A stretch of 64,000 nucleotides of DNA, from assembly GCF_003589595.1 (NCBI RefSeq), contig NW_020653200.1, positions 482,268 to 546,267 on the forward strand. Direction: 5' to 3'. Made by a program: the position numbers and the translations under genes. Shown in pieces: positions 50,701 to 62,900 of the stretch. Under the pieces are notes generated by a model. That model ran no database searches, was not told where the DNA came from, and saw only the letters and a list, made by a program, of their open reading frames with translations. This DNA is from Hyposmocoma kahamanoa (lineage: Eukaryota > Arthropoda > Insecta > Lepidoptera > Cosmopterigidae). Within the stretch, counting starts at the first letter, position 1; each line of letters opens with the position of its first letter.

Positions 50701-53700
50701 AATTTAAAACACCTATTTGTTTTTTCTTAGTGGATACATACAATTGCTACTTTTTTATGTTTAAATTCTTTTTACCGACTACCTTCTAAATAACACGGGG
50801 CGATCTGTTATTGGCCTTACAAACAAATTTAATTTATTTTGTTAAATATTATTGCAGAAACGCCGTTGATTGTGTGAAATAAATAAATAAATAAATAAAG
50901 TTGGTTTTGAATATTCGAATAACCGATCCATGCATAAGTTTGTTTGTTGGACCAGTGGTCCATTAATCTATGCCAGAATTCCTCTGGGATCCGTATCAAA
51001 AATCAAAAATCTGAAAAGCAAGGTTTTAGGTAATCAAGAACACATGTTTAAATAGCACAGATATAGACATATTTTAAAAAGACATGGTAGATAATAATTA
51101 ATTGGAAGTAAGGAGCAAAACATGTTCCCTATACAAATGGGGCAGTTCTTAACCTGTACGTGCTTGAATATCTGAGCTTTAAAAGTCGGGCTGCGGAGAG
51201 ACGGCATATGCTACAAGTTCCCGTGACTCGTACAAATATTTTGAAGGTTGCTCCTTTAACAATAGCAGTAAATAATATAATTAATAGCGGTTTTGTAGAG
51301 ATCGACGTACATGCATGCTCATTGTCGGAAATCGCGGAGGTGACTTTGCAGTCTTTTAGAGATGTCTTTGTAGAAGTTAAGTACCAAGTTCTTAATTTTT
51401 CGCGATTGCTTTGGAAATTAAACCTTTTTTTCGGATCTAAATCGCATATATTTGTCATGGGACCTGTAAAGAGCCCGAAACAATTTAGATCCGGACAAAA
51501 CGGAAACAAGAGTTTAGATCCGAAAAAACCTTCCAATTCCAAGAATTTTAGTTATTGTATTAAATTTTAAATATTCTTTCAAATTTTGCAAAAAATATTG
51601 TGTTACAGATATAAATTTTATGACCAAACTCTGTAATAAAGAATTCGCCGAAACTCAATTTCAGTAGAAAAGTCATCAATTCGACGACACAAAAATGTTC
51701 AAAGTAATTTTATACCAAAATATTGACTAGAAAATCTTTGGACTGTGACAAAAACCGTTGCCCAATATCCACTATATAGAGCAACAGTTTTTATCAAAGA
51801 GAAAATATGCTACATCAAAATAATAAATAAAAAACAAGCTATCAAATTTTGATTTCGTAGGCTACCGATAAAGCCATGTAGAGAGAAAATTGATGTCCAT
51901 TTTCAAATCAAAGTCATTACTCTACAAGCATAGTTTAAGAACTTTTTTATTTAAATAAGAACTGGTGATTCGAGTTGCTAAGTAAATCACCGCAATGAAA
52001 TTTGTAGGTCGGAATAAATAACTAAAGTCAAAGACATGCGAAAGCTTCTTCATCGAAAAGATCTACATCCTTTAGTAGAACTTCGATCGATAGGTACAAA
52101 CAACATCATATGAATATATACATGCATAAATTGACGCATGAATATAAATTAACATATTGCAAAATGCGATGTCGTACTACTGAGCCAGTGTGTCAATCAT
52201 CTAATATTTTTTATGCGCTTCATACGTTTATTTTACTGTTATTGCGAAATATCATGAATGGGCATACGCTCATATACACGCTTTGCGAAAGTTTCAGCTA
52301 GCGTCAACTTTAACTGGACGTTGCCTCGATGTGTTGATACAACCAGACTAAGGTGAATTGAAACAATACGCACTGACGGAACATTATCATTAGCAATCAA
52401 GGTCAGCATAAAACGCTCAACAGATTGCGCTATGTATGATTGATAAACTATTAAAGCCTGCACTAACAAATATGTCCTTAATTCTAAGAGCGTATTAGCT
52501 TAGTAGGATCTCTTCTCTACTTCTTAATCTCTTGTTGGAATGTTGGATAATACCAACTCACGTAAGCAAAACCTAGAAGCAAAAGATTGCTTAAGTAAAA
52601 TAAAGAAAATACATTTATTTTATGGACGCTTTCGCAACCATAGTTCGCAACCAGTTGCGAAAGATAACTTTTTACTTTTTGATCGCAACTAGTTGCAACT
52701 CACGAGTATTTTTTCTTCGTTCGCAACCAGGTTGCGAAAAAGGAATTTCAACTTTTCAAAATACGTAGTTGAACTACCACAAATGACACCCCAAAAGAAA
52801 AATGGAAACAAAACGCAAGTAAAAGAAAAAGTAAAGACGCATTATCAAAACTTTGGTAATGTATCAAACTGCATCTGTTACCACGTGATGATTACATTCT
52901 ATATGTGTACATTTAAAAAAAAACAAGACACTAATAAATAATTACAAAAGAAAATCACAAGCAAAATTCACACAAGACACAAATCACAATCATTAAGTAT
53001 ATACATAGATCGTGTGTATGGCGCCAGCAGCGCTAACAAAAGTGTTGAGTGGTACTTAAACCAAGCGGATACTTTGACTGCTCTCAAAAAATCTGTTATC
53101 AAAACGTGATATTTATTGGTTGATTTAAGTAAGACTTGATAATTATCCTCAGATTATTGAATGATACATCCCTAAAAGTATTAAATCACAACACTTCACT
53201 AATGAGTCAATATCTGGTGCTTATAGTAACAAAAAGCACGTTTGACATTTTTCAAAATAGTAGTTGTTTATGACTTTCAACACTTTCTTCGCGCAACAAT
53301 CCCAGTTATTCCCCCAGTTGCTACAAATTTATCAGTCCTGTGTAGAAAATTAAATTTAAATCATTTGTAAATTAAAATAGTAATATGTTGTCCACTATTC
53401 ATCTTCACTAGGAGTAGAATCGTATAAGTGACAAAGGATGAGCTTATCCGTTGAAATTACAGAAACCTGCCTTAGTTTAATTTAGTTTAATCTTAGTCGC
53501 CTTTTCCGACTTCCACGGGTGGAGATGGAGTGAGGTAATCTTTATTAGTTTGTGCGCATTGACCTTTGCGCCGGAAAGTATTGAATAAATAAAAATACTG
53601 CAAATATATTTCCGATGTAGTTTTCGATAAGGCGCGTGGCGAGTGTAATTTGCATTTGCAGTGTAATTTAAAGAAAAATGGGGTGGCAGGGTACATGGGC

Positions 53701-56700
53701 GGAGCGATAATGGGATTTATTTGAAAGCTTTCTTAACAACACTTTTAGACCATCCCGCCATCTTCGCATCGGGTTGTCGACCATCTTGTCGCATCCACTG
53801 ACTGGTATTACAGTTAGTTCTATTGATCCATCACAACTATAACATGTCCCAGGTTCGATTCCCGGGCCGGAGAAATATTTGTACGACCTATATTTTTTAT
53901 GGTACAAATACCATGACATTAAAAATTACAAGTTACAAAGGACATACACAAAGGTGAGCTTATCTCTAGAAGAGATTTCTTCCAGCCAACCCTAGCCATG
54001 GTGAATAAACTAAGTCTGCGGGATATTACTGTACAATTAATTTATTAAAATTCAAATGTAAATATAATTATCAATGACAACAATTTAAAAATGGCTGAAA
54101 TATAAACCTACATAAACTATTTATTGTAGTGTGTGCTAAATGCGGATCGTCGAGTAGTAGAATATTTTTTCTGTTGAAAAAATCAGACAAACTTCTTGGA
54201 GTATGAGCCGGGCACTGGTATGGGACGCCACACGTACCGACACACTTGCCCCATCCCATCTCCAGCACACCAGCAAGAGAACTGGCTACGCAACGGAGCT
54301 GGCGTAAAGAATTAAAAGTAATAAGTACCAGGATCTCGGCTCCGCCTACCTATTTCGAAATCCTTACCTGTATGTTATTAAAATAAAAATATTCACTACA
54401 CTTATAAAATCAGCACTTAAAGAATTTCAAGTAAAACGTCTGTTCGACCACTAGCTGCAATGTAATTATTCTAATACACCTTTTGGGCGGTGGATATTTT
54501 ATTTCAATGGTGGACTGTACGTAACTATCGGAAACTCATCGTCCGACCGGAGATACCAGGTCAATTTAATAGTGCGTCCAATATACTGCAGCGTTGTAGT
54601 TAACATTCGATCAAAAGTGAGCTCTTGATGGAGCAACTTCTGGCTGATTGCTTCTCAGTTGCCAATTAAGAACACGGAAGATTGCTTCTCAATTGCCTAT
54701 AACGCGTGACTGAAACGCGACACGTTGCTCACCACCTCAACGCCCGATTATGTTTTCGTACGCTTGATATAATAAAACCACACGTAATCGTACGTCACAA
54801 CTGCTTTTATTACACGAAAGTCATAAAAATGTCCACCAGGATCCCCTAGCCTAATCCCAGGCCATGGGATGTTGTTGTGGATATCCCAAAGATTCGCTCA
54901 AAGCGTTACGCTTCCATATTCCCTGCCTACAGACGTGTTCCCTGAACGTTATAGCTTGGACAAGGGTCCTTGAAAAGTCAAAGCGAGAGTGAAGACCTGT
55001 CTTGCAGCGTACAGAAACTCATGTATACATTTATTCATTTAGTGGAGATTATACGTTCATTTAGCAGAATTTCCTGCGTGCAGATTTGTTCCCTCAACGT
55101 CATAAGTTGTGCCTTTTCGAGGCGAAAGTGAATAAGCATTCTTTAGAAGTGCATGCTTCATCGTCGACCTCGTCGTCTCTTTCCATCAGGTGAGATTGAG
55201 GTCAAAGGCGCACGGACATTTGTTTAAAAAAAAATTTTAAAAAACCAAGGACACAAAACAAATCATCTTTATATGTATAGAATTCATCGAGTTTCCGTAA
55301 CCCTAAATAAATATGAAATAAACTCGATTTTTGACGATTTAAAATGTAACTTGTTTACCTGTGAATTAAAGATATATTTATATTTTTGATTTTGCATTTC
55401 ATGGTCAGACTGATAGTGTGGTTATACAGATTATTTTTTATTTAGTAGTCTTTAAAAATGTAGTCACACGGTAGTACAATAATTAGTCTTAACAGACACG
55501 TTATGATCGGTGTAAATTCAAATAATAATTTAGTATACTTAAACATAATGATAGTCAACATAATGATAACAAGTCTGCAGTCTGCGAGCATGTCATGGAT
55601 AAACCTACACATTCAATGAAGTTTGACAAACCCCAGGTCCTTGCAAAACAAGTCCGTTATCTGCCCTGGATGCTGCGAGAGGCCATTGAAATTAAAAAAC
55701 ATCCTGATTTCAACAGGGAAGATGGTTTCTCTGTACCACCAGTTTGGGATCCAGTATTTCCTCTAATGAAAAATCCCAAACAGACATAAGACTGCAGTAC
55801 TAATTAATATGTTTTAGTTTATTCTAATTTCTATTAATAATTAATAATAAATTAAACTTAATAAAAATTCTTTCAATAAAATAATTTGTAAAACTTAATG
55901 TAGCGTAAATTGGAATGTTTTCTTTGTAAAATTAAAAATAAGGTATTTAAATAATAATAATTGTAACTATAGTGAAAAAATAGGGTTGAAGACTGTACCA
56001 CCTCAGTCAACCGTGACCATGGGACCTGTAAAAGGCCCGAAACGTCGCGTCGGTTTGTTTGAAAAAACAAATATACGCGATTTAAATCCAGAAAAATAGT
56101 TTCATTTTCTATAATGATAGTGTTGACCTTCAATGCAGTATCAAACATAAAGAGAATCATTTATTTAAAAAAATGCACGTTTGCAATAGATCAATTATAT
56201 CTATGAGGATCAAATAATTTGATCTTTTTTTTTTTTTTTTTTTTTTATTGCGACTCGACAAAATGACTGCACCGCGCCTGATGGAAAGTGCGAATACAGT
56301 CCAGAGATGAGAGTAACGGATGGAAAACACAAATATCTTCACTCCGTCACTATCATTTTGCCGGTCTGGCCAAATGCACTGGATGTACACCAACTGATCC
56401 CTGAACGCGATTCGCAAAAGCGTTTCACTGTGGAGGGTTTTCCGCCGTGTGTACTGTGGTCGCTATCCAGTCGGCACAGAGCCTACCACAACGCTAAGCA
56501 GATGGACACTTGTGACGCCCTCGGTCGCCTCTTACGACCCCCACGGGCATGTATGGGGAGGCGACAATGTATTCTTAAGCCGTCGCCCCACGGCTAAAAT
56601 CTATCTGATCTAGGTTTTATGGTTAAAAGTCGATACAACCTCAAATAGCTTTGGTTGATTTCGCAGTGAAATTGTTGAATCAATCGCTATGGAAAAAGTG

Positions 56701-59700
56701 TATAGTAAAATTGAGGATAAACACTGATTAGTATACGGTGTGAAAACACGATTCCTAAAAATTAAAAAAAAACACGAACTTACCTCGAAATTTTACAAGA
56801 AAACAGCCGTATTCAATAGGTACTGTAGCAGGCAGCTTAGGTTTTGTATTTACAATTGTAAGAAAAATAGTGTTGATGTCAAACAGACATGTAGCAATTC
56901 GAAACTAGATTCCAAATTGAATACACGATACAATTATATTTATTGAGTTTTCTTATAAAAGTACGTTTACGCAATCCAATCTGAGCTACGTTACGGCTTC
57001 TATAATACTTTACATACGACGGGTCTAATACAAAAACCACGAAAAAAATGTCCCAAGTCAACCTATTCGAAATTTAAATTGTAATGTCATCGCAATATCG
57101 CGCTGTCAGTAGAACAAATGAAGACTAAAGCGGAGTGTCGCGCTCTGTATACGATTTTAGCGCCTTACAAGTGCGGACACTTTTTAGCGCGGACCCGACG
57201 TCCATATAATTGTAAGTCAATGCATATACCAATGATTTTTTTATATCAACTGAAGTAAATAGAACACGTATATTACACGATATACATTATACAAACGGTT
57301 TTAATTTCATTTGTAAAAAAATAAATGCTGAAATACAGCCAGTGTCCCTGCTGCTCGTCCCGCGCAATAGAACGGATTCAGTACGGGAAACCTTTGAATT
57401 CCAGCTGATAGTGATCGACTCTTAAGTCAAAAAGCATCAGCGAATGTTTCACTACAAACTGTTACAATATTCACTAATTTTGTTATTAACAATTCTAAAA
57501 ACAATTTTTGACTGCGACTGTATTATTTAGAACCTGCACCTAGCGCTATGAATATAAAGTTGAATAATTGCAACTTCGAAAACATTCTTCTGTCTACAGT
57601 GCCTCCATCCTGTGGAAGTCCAGACAAGCTCCTGAACACCACCATCGTGGGGGACAGCTACCAAGTCGGAGCCAGCATCGCGTACAGATGCCCTGAAGGT
57701 CACATGCTCATTGGAGATCAGACTAGGGAGTGCAAGAAAGATGGGTTCTGGTCTGGTAGAGCTCCTAGCTGTAAATGTAAGTTGATCAAAAGCCGTAAAA
57801 TGATAAAAAGAAATGTGTTGTAACATGTCTACCACAACGGAAAATAACGACCAGGTGTTGGCCGCCAAGTAGGTACTAGCAGTCCATTACATAAATGGTA
57901 TTGTACTGAGATAGTCAATATCTGTACAGCCTATTTATAATATACCGCCTCTGTGGCCCAACGGTTTCCATGCTGGTCTGCCACGCAGAGATTTCGGGTT
58001 AGATTCCTGGGCCGGGAGAACTGTTTGTATGATCTACATTTATTTGTCTCGTGAGTTGGGTGGAATTTGTGTGTGTGTCCATGGCACCCGCGACACAGGG
58101 TTTCCCTGTTTTTTTATTGCAGTGCCACACAGAGCTTTAAATCGCAAAGATCTGAGAGGCACTGCTACTGCGCCTGTCACACTGGGACATAAGTTGACAA
58201 GTCCCAAATGCATGTAATTTGACCAGCACTCACACCAATATTACTGCTTGGTGGCAGAAAACGGTAAGGTGGCAGTGTTTCCCTGGACGAACTCTACAAG
58301 GAGCTCTACTGCTGACGGGACGGACAAGTCTTGCGCCTCAGGTGCAGTGCCACTCAGAGCTTTCAATCGAAAAGATATAAGGGACACTGCCACTTCGCCT
58401 GTCACCTTGAGACATAAGTTAACAAGTCTCATGTCTGTAATTTCACGACGAACCTTGTCCTTCCTTGAAAGCCGAAACAACGTAATGCAAATGTTACCTG
58501 ATCCATAGTTCGCCTAATTCCGCTGCAGTTACAAAGCATCTACATTAATTAAGTATGTATTCTATGTACATGACTCATGTTAAAGCTGTTTGATGCTAGT
58601 GATTCCAAATTGCTCCTTATCAGCTCGGGAGGGCAAGCAAAATACTTAATGTGTTAAAACTGGCATAATTATAAACGCAGACACACCTCTACAGTTTCCT
58701 ACAGGCAGGAATTTCGCAATTACTAGTTCCTAGAAACTTGAAATTTCATCGAAAACTGCAAAGTTTTTCAGTTCGACTATTTTTTCGTATAACCGTAAAT
58801 AACAGCGAGAACTGTCGCAAAATAGACGACTGCAACTCAATGTAATTGAGTTTGGACTTGAGCTATTTACGTTTGCTTTGTTTATGTGCTTGTAGGACTT
58901 ATAAATATTGCATTGGACTTAAGTATTGCATTTTCTTTTATACTTACCTATCGGCACATGAAGTTAGACGAAAACATCGAGTATATAACTAAAAATAGAG
59001 ACGAAATAAGGGCCATCCATTTCTGACAATTCACCAGGCAATGCTATATATCACTTTTAAATATCAACTCTGGTTTTGCACTGAAATCACAAATTAAAAA
59101 GCTGAAAACTACTAGAATGGTGAAAAATACCAAAGAGAGAAGATAAATTTTGTTTTTGTTTTGTATAATAGATGTACCAAAAACAATGTGTTACATACTT
59201 AGTACAGCGTCAATAACTGACTTGTGTGTAGGTACGTCTCCGTATATTAAAAAAAATTCTGTTTATTGTAATAAAAATAATATCTCTAACTATGGGGGGC
59301 TGGTCTATGCCGTGGTGTGGGAAAAACAGCAAAACATCTAATTACGAAACAAACGGATTACATTTCATCGATAATTAAATATTAAATATGTAATTTTTCA
59401 ATTTCCGTCCATTATAGCAAAGGTCAAGTTAAACTGGTCGATCTGAAATGAGACAATTGACGACACCCGTCAATTGTTTCGAATTCGGGCTGGCCAATCG
59501 GAGCACATTTGTCACCGTAATGATTTGGCAGAATAGTTTTCAAACAAAATAAGTGACACTTCGTCTCTATTTCCGGTTACGTGCTCGATGGACGAAAATT
59601 GCAATTAAAGCAAGATTACATTAAAGCAATGGATGATGAACATGACACAGAGTCGTTACTATTAGGAACAAATAACGACGAGTGTTGTGTTCATTAAGAC

Positions 59701-59884
59701 ATAGGAATAAAATAAAAAACGCTCTACAAATACAATATATCATTGTTATTATTATTAATTCGTGCTCACACTCAAAAACGCACACACACACGCGCACACA
59801 CGCACGCGCGCACACATACACACACACTCGCACGCAAGCAAGCACGCACGCATGCACGCACGCACGCAGGCGCGCGCGCACACA

Positions 59885-59943
<59 letters not shown>

Positions 59944-62900
59944 ATCTTTTGTAACCATCGAGTAGAGTATTGGTTATGTAATCGACATAATTTGTAATAA
60001 TAAGCATAGTTTTAAGTAGCAGTAGAGCTCCTTGTGAAAGAGTTCGTCCAAGGTTGTACTGCCACCTTATCTATTTCTGCCGCCAAGCAGTAATATCAGC
60101 ATTACTGTGTTCCGGTTTTGAAGGGTAAGGGTGCTGGTGAAATTACAGGCACATGGGACTTGTCAACTTATGTCTCAGGGTGACATGCGCAGTGGCGGTG
60201 CGCCTCAGATCTTTGCCATTTAAAGAGCTGAGTGGCACTGCAACTGTTATGGACAGGCTTGTAGCTTACGATCAGGCGCACGACTTGTTCGTCCCGTCAT
60301 TTGATATTATATAAAAAAGTAAAGTTAAGGCTTTATGTAAAAACTTTCTGTACTGATAACCACGACACAGACCTAGCCTAGTGTGGTTATGTATGTATCA
60401 CAATATTTTATTTTAGACAGTTAAAGAAATGTTTTTATTTTTTTTTGTACTTATGATATTATATGACGATGAGGATTAAGTGTAATCGTTGCGTACTTCC
60501 CTACTCTATTTCATTAGGGGATTTAATTAGTGCCGTTCTTTAATTACTTATATAATTTTCTAAGATAAATTCTGAATTCGTTTTTTTTCTGACAACAGAT
60601 GTAAACTGCGGGAACGTCACGCCAATCCAAGATGGTGACGTCACTCTAATCGACGGTAGAACAACGCACGGAGCGAGAGCTCAATACACCTGTAGAGAGA
60701 ATCATACCCTCGTAGGTGACGCCGAGAGAAATTGCGGAGACAAAGGAATGTGGAGTGGCGAATCTCCGAAGTGTCTCTTTGACTGGTGTCCAGATCCTCC
60801 CCCAGTATCCGGGGCAACAGTAGCCGTCAGTGGACACAAGGCTGGATCCCTGGCCACGTACACTTGCCAGAACGGATTCATATTATTTGGAGCTCCAGTG
60901 AGTATTATGGAAAATTTACTGAAACCTCTATGGATTAATATAACTTTTTTATCGAGTTCTTAGGTTTTCGCGATTGTTACACACAGGAAATGAACTATTT
61001 TTCCAGATTTAAATAGCGTTATATTTATTTTCGTATATTTGTTTTTTCACACAACTTATTTCAAAAAATACTATAATAGTCAATTTTTTAAAATAAAGAA
61101 ACTTTATTTTAAAAAATCAATTTCAAAAGTTAGCTCTGCTTTCGCTGTATTCTTTATCGTGGTCTCCTCAACGATATCTGAAACGCATAATATGGAAGTC
61201 CTCGTCAACACGAACAACAAGAGCCCAAACACAAGATCGATCTCAAGAAGAGAAAAGAGTTGCGCAAACTGTCGAGGAGTTCCTCTCACCTGTCAGCCAT
61301 TTTTATCATCAAGTCATCTCCAGGTCACTAAAACATTTATCTTTCATTGAAATTACATCTATGCGCCAAGTTTTATTAAAATCGCGGAAAGCGGGTGAAA
61401 CTCAATAAACTGAATGTTCCCTAATTTGCCCTTAAAGGTGGAATATCTTCTTCAAATCTGAATGGTATTACTACTGAGGTACGTTCTTTTGAACAAAAAA
61501 GAATCGTTCGTGAAACATAATTACTGTTAACATTGACATAAGGTGTAACCAAACATAGTCTTACCATTTTGTTGTTGTATCTTCGGCTATTAACAAATAA
61601 CCTGATTTACCTTGTTTTCTTCAGAGCGTAACCTGCACCCTAGGTGGCCTGTGGGCCGGTACTCCTCCATCCTGCAAGTACGTGGACTGCGGTACTCCTG
61701 CGCAAGTGCACAAAGGTTCTTTCAGGCTCCTGAATGGCACCACCACCTACGGCTCGGTGGCACAGTTCACATGTGAACAGGACTATTGGCTGGCCGGTGT
61801 TGAAGTCCTCACGTGCAACCGAGATGGAAAATGGTCTCATGATATTCCATCATGTGAATGTAAGTAAATCGTGAACTTTTATAAATGGAAATCTATACAG
61901 CCTTGCTTTTTTAACGAAAGTATCTGACACAAAGATCCTTAACGATAATATTTTGTGTCTGTTAGTGGCGCTTATTGCAAACATGATTCGATTTTTTGAA
62001 GATCGATTGAAATATACACGATTTTAGCAATTTTTTGTATCGATTCATTGCAATACGATTTTTAAGCATATCGATTCGAATCTTATAATACACAACATCT
62101 AAGCACAATGAGTTGCCACTTGATATTTGGCGATTGTCACTACTTTTGTGCCGAAAAGGCTGTCAATTTTTTTTTTTTGTTTAAAATGTGGAAAGGATTT
62201 TTATGAGATCTGTTCTAAATCATATGATCCGATCAGTGAATCGATTTAGATGCAAATGTTCCATTACAATTCAAAAAATCAATTCAGCCGTTGTAGCCGT
62301 AACTCTTGCATTATTTCCATGGTAGAAATGGTCCAAAAGTTTGTAGTAGATGCTATAAAACAATGAATTTTTTGCAGTGATAACATGCCCAGACCCCGAA
62401 GTGCCAGCTGGCGGATATATGGAGGCATACGACTACAACATACATTCAACCATCGACTTCCACTGCGAAAAAGGACATAAACTAATCGGTGAACCGAGTC
62501 TCGTCTGTCAGTCTGATGGAGAATGGTCCGGAGAATCGCCTAAGTGCGAATGTAAGTGCATTTAAGAGTCTAAGATAGTATAACTAGGTATAAAAAAAGA
62601 TGCGCCTACTGTCATTAAAATTCTATCGAATTGATTTTTCAACGACTCATGTACCCATGTCCAAGTCCCACGTATCATCAAAAATCTCCGAGCTCCATCA
62701 TGTACAGGCCTAATGTGGTGTTCGGTAACATTTTTTTTTATAATACCAAGTGACGGGACGAACAAATCGAGCGCCTGGTGGTAAGCGACACGCCTATCCA
62801 TAACAGTTGCACAGCCACTCAGAGCTTTAAATCACAAAGATCTGAGGGCACTGCCACTGCGCCCGTCATCCTGAGACATAAGTTGACAAGTTCATGTGCC

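Larger units (their letters stand above)
48204..50899 (+). pseudogene. CR1/Jockey-like LINE, truncated and frame-broken
   Basis: Ordered remnants: endonuclease motif [13 protein letters not shown] near 48310; spacer 48610-49000; reverse transcriptase 49311-49982; post-RT region from 50081 ([20 protein letters not shown]) to about 50460; and a 3' tail (AAAT)n ending at 50899. Stops and frameshifts separate all parts. It lies next to the BEL/Pao relic in opposite orientation. Confidence 0.85.

Noticed and set aside
51129..51570. 136-137-codon frames on both strands
   Set aside because: They overlap completely on opposite strands and include a tail repeated at 7442 and 56010; treated as retroelement debris.
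59621..59997. Thr/His- and Val/Cys-rich open frames
   Set aside because: They are read through a CA/GC microsatellite.
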